12,414 nt of DNA from Dehalococcoidia bacterium (GCA_028822675.1 JAPKDE010000052.1:1-12414); one strand, 5' to 3'. Positions 1 to 7,446 are shown, numbered from the stretch's first letter. The notes: a model not told the origin generated them from the sequence alone. Numbers and translations are program-made.

Positions 1-2
1 GC

Positions 3-485
3 ACCTGGATGGCCCATCTCTACCGAGCCCAGCAGGCCAACACTTTCTACAGCCCCGGCGGCACTGCGGGCATGGGTTGGGCACTGCCAGCCGCAGTTGG
101 ACTAAAGCTGGTCTATCCCGACCAGCCGGTGGTTTGCATCAGTGGCGACGGCGGCTACATGATGACCGTTAACGCCATCTCGACAGCAGTGCAATATGAC
201 CTGCCGATTATCTGCGTGGTGTTCAACAATGGCACCCTGGGCATGGTGAACGACCACCAGCCAGAGGGGCACAAAATAGCCTCCGAGTTCTACCCCACCA
301 ACAACGCCACAGTGGCCGAGGGTATGGGCGCGTGGGGGATTCAGATCAACGACTCTAAGGACCTGCCCGACGCTCTCAGGGCTGCCCAAGCGTCCGGCAG
401 AACGGCAGTGATCGACGTCATCATCGACCCGGGTCCCAGTCCCGACGACTGGCGGATGGGTGCCTGGAAAGCAGGTCAAACTTAA
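3..485 (+). CDS. Thiamine-pyrophosphate-dependent enzyme, acetolactate-synthase-like, C-terminal part (5' end outside window)
   Basis: The reading frame is open from the first complete codon (3-5) to the TAA at 483-485, so this is the last ~160 residues of a longer protein; family members are usually 530-600 residues. It is the C-terminal ThDP-binding domain. A glycine-rich stretch (YSPGGTAGMGWALPAAVGLK) is followed by SGDGGYMM, and about 25 residues later by VVFNNGTLG. Together these form the GDG-X(24-27)-NN motif that binds Mg2+ and the diphosphate of ThDP. The ending, with VIDVIIDP, is also typical of the acetolactate synthase/benzoylformate decarboxylase/oxalyl-CoA decarboxylase superfamily. 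The substrate cannot be read because the N-terminal and middle domains are missing. In a setting of catabolic genes it may be a 2-keto acid carboligase or decarboxylase rather than the biosynthetic IlvB; no ilvN-like small subunit follows. A terminator-like hairpin lies just downstream. Confidence 0.88.
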   Translation, partial: TWMAHLYRAQQANTFYSPGGTAGMGWALPAAVGLKLVYPDQPVVCISGDGGYMMTVNAISTAVQYDLPIICVVFNNGTLGMVNDHQPEGHKIASEFYPTNNATVAEGMGAWGIQINDSKDLPDALRAAQASGRTAVIDVIIDPGPSPDDWRMGAWKAGQT

Positions 486-500
486 GCGGTGATCAGGACA

Positions 501-521
501 GGGGGAAGACAACCTTCCTCC
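501..521 (+). terminator. Terminator-like hairpin after the ThDP enzyme gene
   Basis: GGGGGAAG (501-508) can pair with CTTCCTCC (514-521) across a 5-nt loop, giving an 8-bp stem with one G-U pair. It begins 16 nt after the stop codon. Only TT and then AAAG follow, so the U-tract is poor. The position supports a terminator, but the sequence is not a textbook intrinsic one. Confidence 0.4.
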
Positions 522-528
522 TTAAAGT

Positions 529-554
529 CCGCTCATGGTGAGCCTGTCGAACCA
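529..554. repeat. Short dyad repeat, form without the nested segment
   Basis: The sequence reads CCGCTCATGGTGAGCC then TGTCGAACCA. It is the short version of the arms seen at 590-647 and 807-866: the two halves of the arm join directly, with no 33-34 nt segment between them. It resembles the GAGCCTGTCGAA-type dyads that are common between genes in many bacteria. Confidence 0.5.
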
Positions 555-600
555 ACTGTCCGATATCAGTCGTGCTTAACCCAAGCAGTCCTTCGACAGG

Positions 601-633
601 TCCGATAAATCGAGACTCTCGACTTTGTCGGAG
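601..633. repeat. Nested 33-nt palindromic segment in left arm, copy 1
   Basis: Removing this segment leaves the halves CCTTCGACAGG and CTCAGGATGAGCGG joined, which is the ordinary short dyad form. The segment has inverted ends (TCCGA...TCGGA) and an inner palindrome TCGAGACTCTCGA. The same segment recurs at 8430-8463 and, in reverse orientation, at 821-854. Confidence 0.65.
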
Positions 634-820
634 CTCAGGATGAGCGGTGTGGCATACGTGGCCGTCCATAGTCATTCCTGCCTCCGCAGGAATCCAGATA
701 GCTGTTGGTTCATCAATGTTTGAGTCGTGATACATGGATTCCCGCCTTCGCGGGAAAGACGGTTGGAGGTTACTGGTGTGCTGTCAGTTTATGGAGGTTC
801 CCCATACCGTTCGTACTGAG

Positions 821-854
821 CTCCGACCAAGGTCGAGAGTCTCGATTGATCGAA
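821..854. repeat. Nested 34-nt palindromic segment in right arm, copy 1 (inverted)
   Basis: It lies between TCGTACTGAG (811-820) and CCCGTCAAAGGA (855-866). The corresponding arm of copy 2 at 8706-8732 joins TCGTCCTGAG directly to CCCGTCGAAGGA and lacks it. The reverse complement matches 601-633 closely, including the TCGAGAcTCTCGA core. Confidence 0.65.
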
Positions 855-956
855 CCCGTCAAAGGATGCGCATTAGTCAGACTCTGATCACTCCGTCGTC
901 ATTCCTGAGGGATTAGCAAAAACATTGAATCGGAGATGCCTTTCAGGCGTGAATCG

Positions 957-989
957 TTGGACGAGATATTAGGCCGGTGATAGTATAGT
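957..989 (+). promoter_or_regulatory. Candidate promoter for the CHAT-STAND-TPR gene
   Basis: TTGGAC (957-962) lies 18 bp upstream of TAGTAT (981-986), which is preceded by TGA (978-980) like an extended -10. An overlapping TATAGT (984-989) is a closer match to the -10 consensus but has no matching -35. Transcription would start near 993, leaving a leader of about 147 nt. A second, weaker possibility is TTGTCT (1071-1076) with TTTAAA (1093-1098), spacing 16. This is motif reading only. Confidence 0.3.
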
Positions 990-1129
990 CCGAAGGCTCA
1001 TCTTTCCTTAAATTCCTGAGTGAACACGAGCCTGAACCCTAACCCAGATTAGTGTCTATTTCCGGCCCGATTGTCTTGGGTCGGTTGTTCTATTTAAACG
1101 ACCGGTTAAACCGCCCAGCAGATTCCACC

Positions 1130-1134
1130 GGAGG
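1130..1134 (+). promoter_or_regulatory. Ribosome binding site that fixes a TTG start
   Basis: GGAGG lies 5 nt before the TTG at 1140-1142. No in-frame ATG or GTG upstream has a comparable site, so this Shine-Dalgarno sequence decides the start of the 1212-residue protein. Confidence 0.7.
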
Positions 1135-1139
1135 CCCTT

Positions 1140-4100
1140 TTGGCAAACTTACTACAAATAGTCGACTTGGCCGACTCTGTCCAGGTCCAACTTTCTCTTT
1201 TTTCCGACTCCAATGCGCCCGAGACATCTCCGCCAGTCAATTTCCCACTGCCGCTGTCCGACACCGAGTTGGCGGAGATTCGTTGGTATTTCAATGAATA
1301 CCCAAACGATACGTTTGGCGACGCCAAGACTCGTGCTGAGGCCGTAGAAACCGGTCTCAAAGCTCTGGGACAACTGTTGTTTCAGGCAGCATTTGGGTCC
1401 AGTGACGAGTCAAAATCACTCCTGAATAAAGCCGTTGGCGGTGAGCCACCCCAACTCGCCATTGTCTCCTCTCGTCCAGAATTTCTCAGCATCCCATGGG
1501 AGCTGATGAACGGCGGCGAAGACACCTATCTGGCGTCCCGGTTCTCCGGAATTAGCCGACGTTTATCGTCTGGTTCGCCGTCTGGTTCCATCGAGAGTTT
1601 CACCAGTGAACTACCCACTGACCAACTCAACGTACTACTCTTACTCCCACCCACCGGTGAGGGGTCTGGCAGCATCGCAACTGAAGCTCTGATCGCCCTG
1701 GAATCTCTGACTGTCTCCGCTGAACTAGACTGCCTACGACCGTCCACCTCAGCCAGCCTCCAAGAACAGCTAACCACCCAGCCAGGGCATTACCATCTGG
1801 TACACCTGGACGGGTTCACCGTCTCCAGTGAGGGCATAATTCTTGAAGACGGTTCCGGTGGAACGACCGCTGTCGACGCCGCCACTCTGGCCGGAACGCT
1901 GAATGGAACACAAACCCCGGTGTTGCTGATTAATGCCTCAGCCTCCAGCGCATTGAACGACGTTATGTCATTTGCCTCCGGTCTGGCTCAGAACGGAGTC
2001 CCTCAAGTAGTTGTAGCGCCGCTGCCCATTGCCGGCGCGGGCCGGGTTTTGTTCTGCGAGAATTTCTTCAAGGGCCTCAGCGGTGGCTCATCAGTCGCCC
2101 AAGCCGTCGCCACCGTGCGTCAGACCATGATGGACCACCCTCAGCGTCCTTCAGCCACCGGGCCCTTGGTCTCCTGGGACTGGACGGTGCCCGTGGTGTT
2201 CGAGTCGAAAGAATATGCACCAGCAGCCATCATTGCTGAAGAAGTTGCACCGTTGGCACCTGGCCAACCCCAATCAGAAGAAGAAACCGCTGGCACCGAA
2301 CTGCCCCGGGGCGGCCCTTACGGTCTGATTGGCCGCCATGCGGAAATGTTGGATCTAGAACGTAAATTCCGCGAGACACCCGTCGTTCTCCTATCTGGAG
2401 ACGTCGGCGTCGGCAAGTCTGAACTAGCCTTGGGCCTGGCCGGGTGGCTCCGCAAAACCGGAGGACGTTCTGGTGGTGTTTTCTATTCTGCATTTGAGGT
2501 GGGCGCTGGCTTAGAACGGGTGCTTCATGAGATTGGCACCTCCCTAGCCGGACTGGACTTTGCCGACCTGCGCAACGACGACCGCCGGAATTGGGTCGTC
2601 GATTACCTGCAAAACAACCCAGCTATGCTGGTCTTTGACAGCCTCCAAAACCTGTCTGGATTCCCCGCTGGAGCGCCGGGCCTGTTGGACAACAAAGAGA
2701 TGGCCGACCTGAACGCTTTCATCAAGGATGTGGCCGAGGGCGGGCAGACGTGGATTCTATTGGTCAGCCGCCGGGACAAAGAATCCTGGGTCACTGTACC
2801 CCACGGCAGCAGCCGCCTTGAGGGCCTTACCGGTTCAGACCGCATCGTCTTGGGCACCAGGCTGCTAGAAGAGGCCAAGGCCGACCCGATGCGCTTGGGC
2901 TCCGAGTACCTAGAAATATTGGAGTTGGTGCACGGCCATCCGTTGGCCATGGAAATTGCGCTGCCCCTGCTGAAAGACGTTCCTTCTACCATACTGGTCG
3001 GCGAACTCAAAGCAGCATTGGAACAACACGAACCGGGCGCCGATGAAGAGGGCCGCCCAGCTTACCTGACGGTCGCAATGGACCTTTCTTACGGTCGTAT
3101 GACCCGCCGCAACCGGGTCCACCTGCCGTTCTTGTCCATGTTCCGCAGCCGGATCATGATGGACATCCTGACGCATATCACAGAGGAGCAGGTCTACAAA
3201 TCAGCCATGGGCGAAGCGTTGGGCTACGGCGCAACGCGTTCCCTGCTCAGAAACGCCCGCAACAGCGGATTTCTGGAGCCCATCACTCCCAGCGTTTACC
3301 AGATACACCCATCACTGCCGTGGTTCTACGGACGCAGTCTCTACCAGCAGTTCCCGGCCAGCACCATTGAACGGTTGGAGCACGAGGTAGTCCGGGTCTA
3401 CGCCGACACCGCCGACTATTTCATGGAAACTCTCTACGAGAACCAGGATGCAGGCACCACGGCCATTTTGGCCGAGGAAGGCAACATCACCCAGGCCTTG
3501 GCCCTTTCCCTGGAGGCCGGTCAGTGGGAAAACGCCCAACTACTGGTACAACCACTGGCCCAGGTGTTCCGCATGCAGAAGCGATACCCGGAGCTTCGCC
3601 GCCTGCGCCGTCAGTTGCTTGAGGTCACCGGTGTCACCGCAGAGGAAGCCGAGAAATCCGGCGGCATTCAACTGTGGCTCTATCTAATGGGCACCGAAGC
3701 CAGTGAGTGCATCGAGACCAAAGAGTTTGAACGGGCCGACGACCTGAACAAGCAACTGCTTGAATACCTGATAACCAAAGATGACGGTGACACGGACCCG
3801 CGCACCGCTGCGGTCTTCCATCAAATGGGTCAGGTAGCCCAGAACCGTTGGCAACTGGAAGAGGCTCATGGCCTGTACACCCAGTCTCTGGCTATCATCG
3901 AAGGCGGAGAGGACGAAGAAGCCGCCGCCGACGACTACTATGGTCTGGGGATGATCTCCCAGTATCGCCGCCGCTACACTGAAGCCAAAGAGTGGTTCAG
4001 CAAAGCACTGGAGATTCACCAGCGCATCGACAATGCCGAGGAAATGATCAAGGACTACCGGTCATTGGGTCTTTGTTCCCAATACAAGTTTGAGTACGAC

Positions 4101-4778
4101 GAAGCCGCCAGCTGGTACCAACGGGCGAGGGAGATGCTGGAAGAGGCCCGAGACGAAGAGAATGCGGTCTTGGTCTACCATTCGCTGGGAACCGTCTGCC
4201 ACGCCCAGTATCAGTTCGACGAAGCCGAGAACTGGTACCAACAAGCCCTACAGCTCAGCGACCGTATGGACAACCACGCCCAGATGGGTATCGAGTTCCA
4301 CCACCTGGGATTGGTTGAACAGGCCAGGGAAATGTTCGTTGACGACGCCGAGCACTGGTACATGATGGCCATTGGGAAATGGCAGGGGCTGGGCGACCGC
4401 CGCTCCGAAGGTGACGAATGCCGCCAACTGGGTGTGCTCTTCCACGAACAGAAAGACCTGGACAAAGCCGAAGAGTGGTACGGGAAAGCGCGGGATGCCT
4501 TTGAAGAAATTCAAGACGTCAACCGTATCTGCCGCACCTACGGCCAGCTTGGCATGTTGGCTGAGGAACGGGACGACATCTCCGGCGCGCTGCTGTGGGC
4601 TGGGCGGACCTACCAGTTGGCCAATACCAACAACCTGCAAGTGCTGGCCCAAGTGAAGGCCCACTTGTCCCGCCTGAAAGAAAAGCACGGCGACGAGAAC
4701 TTCACCGCCTGGTGGCAAGACTTTGCGGGTGAAGCCCCACCAACCGACCTGGAAGTTGACCAAGAGACCATCCTGTAG
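1140..4778 (+). CDS. CHAT-STAND NTPase-TPR protein with apparently degenerate CHAT dyad
   Basis: A 1212-residue, probably cytosolic, multidomain signalling protein starting at TTG. Residues ~100-355 look like a caspase-like CHAT domain. VHLDGF (221-226) aligns with the usual HFxGHG, and LLINAS (262-267) with VVLNAC; the His and Cys positions are occupied by Phe226 and Ser267, 41 residues apart. Residues ~393-620 are a STAND/NB-ARC-type NTPase: GRHAE (398-402), Walker A GDVGVGKS (420-427), Walker B AMLVFD (495-500), an LLVSRR sensor (540-545) and GHPLA (599-603), the GLPL equivalent. A winged-helix-like region (~640-735) ends in IHPSLPWF. Seven 40-residue TPRs follow, with their Leu/Met-Gly pairs at 896, 936, 976, 1016, 1056, 1097 and 1137, and further TPR-like helices lie before them. 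In known STAND proteins the repeats sense a ligand and NTP-driven assembly triggers the effector. That this one cannot cleave protein is inferred. The target is unknown. Confidence 0.88.
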   Translation: MANLLQIVDLADSVQVQLSLFSDSNAPETSPPVNFPLPLSDTELAEIRWYFNEYPNDTFGDAKTRAEAVETGLKALGQLLFQAAFGSSDESKSLLNKAVGGEPPQLAIVSSRPEFLSIPWELMNGGEDTYLASRFSGISRRLSSGSPSGSIESFTSELPTDQLNVLLLLPPTGEGSGSIATEALIALESLTVSAELDCLRPSTSASLQEQLTTQPGHYHLVHLDGFTVSSEGIILEDGSGGTTAVDAATLAGTLNGTQTPVLLINASASSALNDVMSFASGLAQNGVPQVVVAPLPIAGAGRVLFCENFFKGLSGGSSVAQAVATVRQTMMDHPQRPSATGPLVSWDWTVPVVFESKEYAPAAIIAEEVAPLAPGQPQSEEETAGTELPRGGPYGLIGRHAEMLDLERKFRETPVVLLSGDVGVGKSELALGLAGWLRKTGGRSGGVFYSAFEVGAGLERVLHEIGTSLAGLDFADLRNDDRRNWVVDYLQNNPAMLVFDSLQNLSGFPAGAPGLLDNKEMADLNAFIKDVAEGGQTWILLVSRRDKESWVTVPHGSSRLEGLTGSDRIVLGTRLLEEAKADPMRLGSEYLEILELVHGHPLAMEIALPLLKDVPSTILVGELKAALEQHEPGADEEGRPAYLTVAMDLSYGRMTRRNRVHLPFLSMFRSRIMMDILTHITEEQVYKSAMGEALGYGATRSLLRNARNSGFLEPITPSVYQIHPSLPWFYGRSLYQQFPASTIERLEHEVVRVYADTADYFMETLYENQDAGTTAILAEEGNITQALALSLEAGQWENAQLLVQPLAQVFRMQKRYPELRRLRRQLLEVTGVTAEEAEKSGGIQLWLYLMGTEASECIETKEFERADDLNKQLLEYLITKDDGDTDPRTAAVFHQMGQVAQNRWQLEEAHGLYTQSLAIIEGGEDEEAAADDYYGLGMISQYRRRYTEAKEWFSKALEIHQRIDNAEEMIKDYRSLGLCSQYKFEYDEAASWYQRAREMLEEARDEENAVLVYHSLGTVCHAQYQFDEAENWYQQALQLSDRMDNHAQMGIEFHHLGLVEQAREMFVDDAEHWYMMAIGKWQGLGDRRSEGDECRQLGVLFHEQKDLDKAEEWYGKARDAFEEIQDVNRICRTYGQLGMLAEERDDISGALLWAGRTYQLANTNNLQVLAQVKAHLSRLKEKHGDENFTAWWQDFAGEAPPTDLEVDQETIL

Positions 4779-4794
4779 CCTCGGATTAAGATTG

Positions 4795-5472
4795 ATGGAC
4801 CCGGCAAGTGACCTGCTCAAAAGCGTAATTGAAGACGTCAACTCCCTTAAAACTCTGGGGAGTGATAGTACTGAACCTGAAGCACTGAAAAGCGTTAGCC
4901 AATTAGTATTTCGGCTGCTGGTTGCCGGTGATTTGCAAAAGGCGCAAACGTCCATGAGGATGCCAAAGTCGCCTCAGATTAAGGGCTTCTCGTTGCATCC
5001 GGCTTATGTCTCAGACCCAGGCAGGAATTACGCCTTTGCCCTGGCTGGCGGAGCAATCATCAACGGGTCTAGGTTGTGTGGCATCAGCAGAGTCAAAGAC
5101 GAAATCAACCTGACCCCGCCAAACGTGCCCAAAATTGCTACGATTCCGCTAGTTAAATATCTAGACTCGCCCGGCGTCATGATCAACGGCGTGCCGGTAA
5201 ATCGCCGGGCCCTGATAAAATACGTCACCACGAAACTGGATGATCTCGACTTCGATTTCATCGCTGACGAATCCCACGATGGCCGGTTGCAATTGCTGCT
5301 TGATTCCGAGGGGGCCAGGCACTGTTTGAATGATGTCCCTTTGGCCTATTACGAGCTTCTGTCCATCGGCCAGGCCCTGATAACTTCGCCCAACGTCATC
5401 CGCCTGTCCCGACGTATCGAAAAATTCCTCAACCAGGATGCTCAACCCACCGCCGCTGCAACAGGGGAGTAA
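4795..5472 (+). CDS. Uncharacterised protein encoded directly after the CHAT-STAND-TPR gene
   Basis: A 225-residue protein starting at ATG 4795, 16 nt after the preceding stop; an in-frame TTG at 4792 is the only close alternative, and the Shine-Dalgarno is weak, which suggests translational coupling. It has no signal peptide or membrane segment. An N-terminal helical part (1-60) is followed by a compact domain. The pattern INGVPVNRRALIKYVTTKL (~131-149), then an acidic stretch (DDLDFDF), and near the C terminus YYELLSIGQALITSPNV recalls from memory a widespread uncharacterised family with 'NR-x-x-IKYVxNKLGG...LLSIGQxLVNS'; I cannot name it. No catalytic motif is evident. The base composition looks slightly more AT-rich than its neighbours by eye. 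Tight linkage suggests it works with the CHAT-STAND-TPR protein, perhaps as partner, regulator or target. The function is not known. Confidence 0.72.
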   Translation: MDPASDLLKSVIEDVNSLKTLGSDSTEPEALKSVSQLVFRLLVAGDLQKAQTSMRMPKSPQIKGFSLHPAYVSDPGRNYAFALAGGAIINGSRLCGISRVKDEINLTPPNVPKIATIPLVKYLDSPGVMINGVPVNRRALIKYVTTKLDDLDFDFIADESHDGRLQLLLDSEGARHCLNDVPLAYYELLSIGQALITSPNVIRLSRRIEKFLNQDAQPTAAATGE

Positions 5473-5475
5473 CAA

Positions 5476-7446
5476 ATGTCAGTCACATCGATCGAAATCA
5501 CAGAACGCGCCCCATACGCCGAAGGCGAATCCTTTGGCGACGTGGGCGCTTACGAACGGTTGGAGGGAACAGCCCACTTCGCCGTCGACCCAAGCAACCC
5601 AGCCAACTTGCTAATCACCGACGTGGCTCTAGCGCCCAGAAACCAGGCCGGTCTGGTGGAATTTTCTGCCGACTTCCGCATCGTAAAACCCGTTGACCCG
5701 CAAAAGGGCAGTCACAAGCTGTTCTTTGATGTGGTCAACCGGGGCAGGCCGCTATCTCTATTGCGCATCAATAGCGCTCCGGAAAACGACCCAATGAACC
5801 CAGGCAACGGCTTTCAGATGCGCCGAGGCTATACCCAGGTCTGGTGCGGCTGGCAGCATGATTTCCCCACCACTCCCGGGTTCCTCAAGGTTCATATTCC
5901 CAATGCGTCATACGCCAACGGGCCGGTCACCGGCCGTATCGCCGTGACCTTCCAACCAAACGAAGCAGCCAACAGCCAGATGCTCTCCGACCGCGGACAC
6001 CACCCCTACCCCGCCAATAATCTCGACCAACCGGATGCCGAACTTCTTGTTCATGACTATGACGGTGGCCCTAGCACCTTGATCCCTAGGTCTGATTGGA
6101 CTTTTGGCCAGTTGAAAGACGGAAGCGTGGTGCCTGACGACACCCACATCTGCATGGCAAACGGGTTTGAACCCGGCAAGGTCTACCAGTGCATCTACAC
6201 CACCAGCACTGCGCCGGTGGTGGGACTTGGCATGGCCGGAATCCGGGACTTGATCTCATTCCTGCGCTACTCAGACAGCGCAGACAACCCTTGCGCCGGT
6301 GACATAGAACACACCATGGCATTTGGTTCATCCCAAAGCGGCCGATTCCTCCGTGAAATGCTGTATCTGGCCATGAACCAGGACGAGAAAGACCGGATCG
6401 TATTCGACGGCATCATCGCCAATATCGCCGGTGGCCGCCGCGGCGAGTTCAACCAACGCTTCGGCCAGCCGTCCAACACAGTAGAAGCCAGCACTGCCAG
6501 CTTGTTCCCGTTTGCAGACATCCAGCAGATCGACCCCGAAACGAATGTGTCAGACGGGCTACTCTCTCTACTCATAGCCAGGGGAAAAGCGCCCAAACTG
6601 TTCTTGACCAATACCTCTAGCGAATACTGGGGTGGCCACGCGGCCCTGACCCACATCGATGCCACCGGTACCAAGGACATCGTCCCGTCCCATACTGTTC
6701 GTATCTACCATTTCGCCGGCACCCAACACAGCCCCGGAGTGTTGCCATTGGGCCACGTCCAGGCCACTGGCGCCGTTGGCTTACACGCCTTTAACTGGGT
6801 GGACTGGCGGCCGTTGATGCGGGCGGCCGTCGCCAACTTAGACGCTTGGGTCAGTGAAAATATCTCACCGCCCACCAGCAAACACGCGCGCTTGGATGAC
6901 GGAACAGCAGTACCTACAGACTCACTAAAGCCAATCTACGATGCCTTACCTGGATTCGGCTTCCCAGACCATTTCAGGCATCTGTCCCGGTATGACTTCG
7001 GCCTCGAAGAAGGTATTACAGAAAACCTACCTCCGGTCACTGGAAAACCCTACCCGGCTTTGACAACGACCGTGGACCAGGATGGAAACGACCTGGCCGG
7101 TATCCGTCTGCCTGACCTAGCGGTTCCCCTAGCAACGGTCACGGGCTGGAACCTGCGGAGACCGGACACTGGCGGCCCAGGCCAAACGCATAAGGTCATG
7201 GGCTCCACGGTACCCTTCACTTTCACCCGTCAAGACCGCCAGGAGTCAGGCGACCCACGCCCATCCATCGAAGAACGGTACGCATCTAAAGAAGACTACC
7301 TAGACCGAGTGGAAGGCGTTGCGAGAGACCTCACGGCAGAACGCTACATGCTGGAAGAAGACATTGATCGAGTCGCCGAGATGGCCGGGGAACGGTTCGA
7401 CCTGCTAGAGTCCCAAGTGGCAGAACCGCAACCCGCTGACGACTAG
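5476..7446 (+). CDS. Large alpha/beta-hydrolase domain protein (Abhydrolase_10-type)
   Basis: A 656-residue protein. The ATG lies 3 nt after the previous stop with a good GGGGAG site (5464-5469), so it is very likely cotranscribed with the two genes upstream. The N terminus (SIEITERAPYAEGESFGDVG), the N-terminal beta-rich part and the end (SIEERYASKEDYLDRV... AERYMLEEDIDRV, ~597-633) are characteristic of the Abhydrolase_10 family, and the length is normal. The nucleophile elbow is GSSQSG (284-289) with Ser286 as the likely nucleophile. SSEYW (381-385) may supply the acid and TQHSP (416-420, His418) the histidine. No signal peptide is seen, so it is probably cytosolic. Substrates of this family are mostly unknown; an ester, lactone or similar bond is a reasonable guess. 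Its place in the CHAT operon may be incidental or may make it part of that system. The family assignment is firm and the role open. Confidence 0.87.
   Translation: MSVTSIEITERAPYAEGESFGDVGAYERLEGTAHFAVDPSNPANLLITDVALAPRNQAGLVEFSADFRIVKPVDPQKGSHKLFFDVVNRGRPLSLLRINSAPENDPMNPGNGFQMRRGYTQVWCGWQHDFPTTPGFLKVHIPNASYANGPVTGRIAVTFQPNEAANSQMLSDRGHHPYPANNLDQPDAELLVHDYDGGPSTLIPRSDWTFGQLKDGSVVPDDTHICMANGFEPGKVYQCIYTTSTAPVVGLGMAGIRDLISFLRYSDSADNPCAGDIEHTMAFGSSQSGRFLREMLYLAMNQDEKDRIVFDGIIANIAGGRRGEFNQRFGQPSNTVEASTASLFPFADIQQIDPETNVSDGLLSLLIARGKAPKLFLTNTSSEYWGGHAALTHIDATGTKDIVPSHTVRIYHFAGTQHSPGVLPLGHVQATGAVGLHAFNWVDWRPLMRAAVANLDAWVSENISPPTSKHARLDDGTAVPTDSLKPIYDALPGFGFPDHFRHLSRYDFGLEEGITENLPPVTGKPYPALTTTVDQDGNDLAGIRLPDLAVPLATVTGWNLRRPDTGGPGQTHKVMGSTVPFTFTRQDRQESGDPRPSIEERYASKEDYLDRVEGVARDLTAERYMLEEDIDRVAEMAGERFDLLESQVAEPQPADD

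Larger units (their letters stand above)
571..907. repeat. Composite inverted-repeat island, copy 1
   Basis: This is a nested inverted repeat. The outer arms are 590-647 and 807-866: the reverse complement of the right arm matches the left arm over most of its length, both reading (C/G)TTCGA...TCGAGACTCTCGA...TCGGAGCTCA. The inner arms are hairpin units at 671-697 (TTCCTGCCTCCGCAGGAA) and 733-760 (TTCCCGCCTTCGCGGGAA), also inverted to each other around a ~35-nt centre. To the right, 867-887 (TGCGCATTAGTCAGACTCTG) and a worn third unit near 896-907 match the end of copy 2. There is no coding capacity, so it is a non-autonomous, MITE-like or REP-like element. Confidence 0.75.
486..1139. other. 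Non-coding region with repeat island and promoter region
   Basis: These 654 bases hold no convincing gene. Short open frames on both strands translate the repeat hairpins (for example WIPAFAGK-type peptides) and lack ribosome sites. From the left it contains a terminator-like hairpin (501-521), a short dyad module (529-554), the composite inverted-repeat island (571-907), and about 230 bases of unique sequence that should hold the promoter and leader of the CHAT-STAND-TPR gene. Confidence 0.75.

Noticed and set aside
3..485. Truncated pseudogene reading of the ThDP enzyme
   Set aside because: The frame is intact up to the first base, so the missing part is due to the window edge, not to a mutation.
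571..907. Possible CRISPR array
   Set aside because: The repeats are inverted, unequally spaced and differ in length. There are no regular spacers and no cas genes.
493..916. Several 60-80 codon frames on both strands after the ThDP enzyme
   Set aside because: All run through repeat modules (WIPAEAGM, WIPAFAGK peptides) and lack ribosome sites.
1079..1103. GGTCG...CGACC dyad before the CHAT-STAND-TPR start as an operator
   Set aside because: Only five pairs with a 15-nt gap and no extension on either side; this is expected by chance.
4723..4794. Longer start for the 225-aa protein, inside the CHAT-STAND-TPR gene
   Set aside because: It would overlap the upstream gene by 56 nt and add a basic N-terminal peptide that is merely the other frame of that gene. 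The ATG at 4795, just after the stop, is simpler.
4248..4955. 235-codon open frame on the minus strand across the end of the CHAT-STAND-TPR gene
   Set aside because: It lies opposite a strongly supported + gene with clear TPR repeats. Its translation shows no recognisable domain, and it is explained by the codon bias of the + strand.
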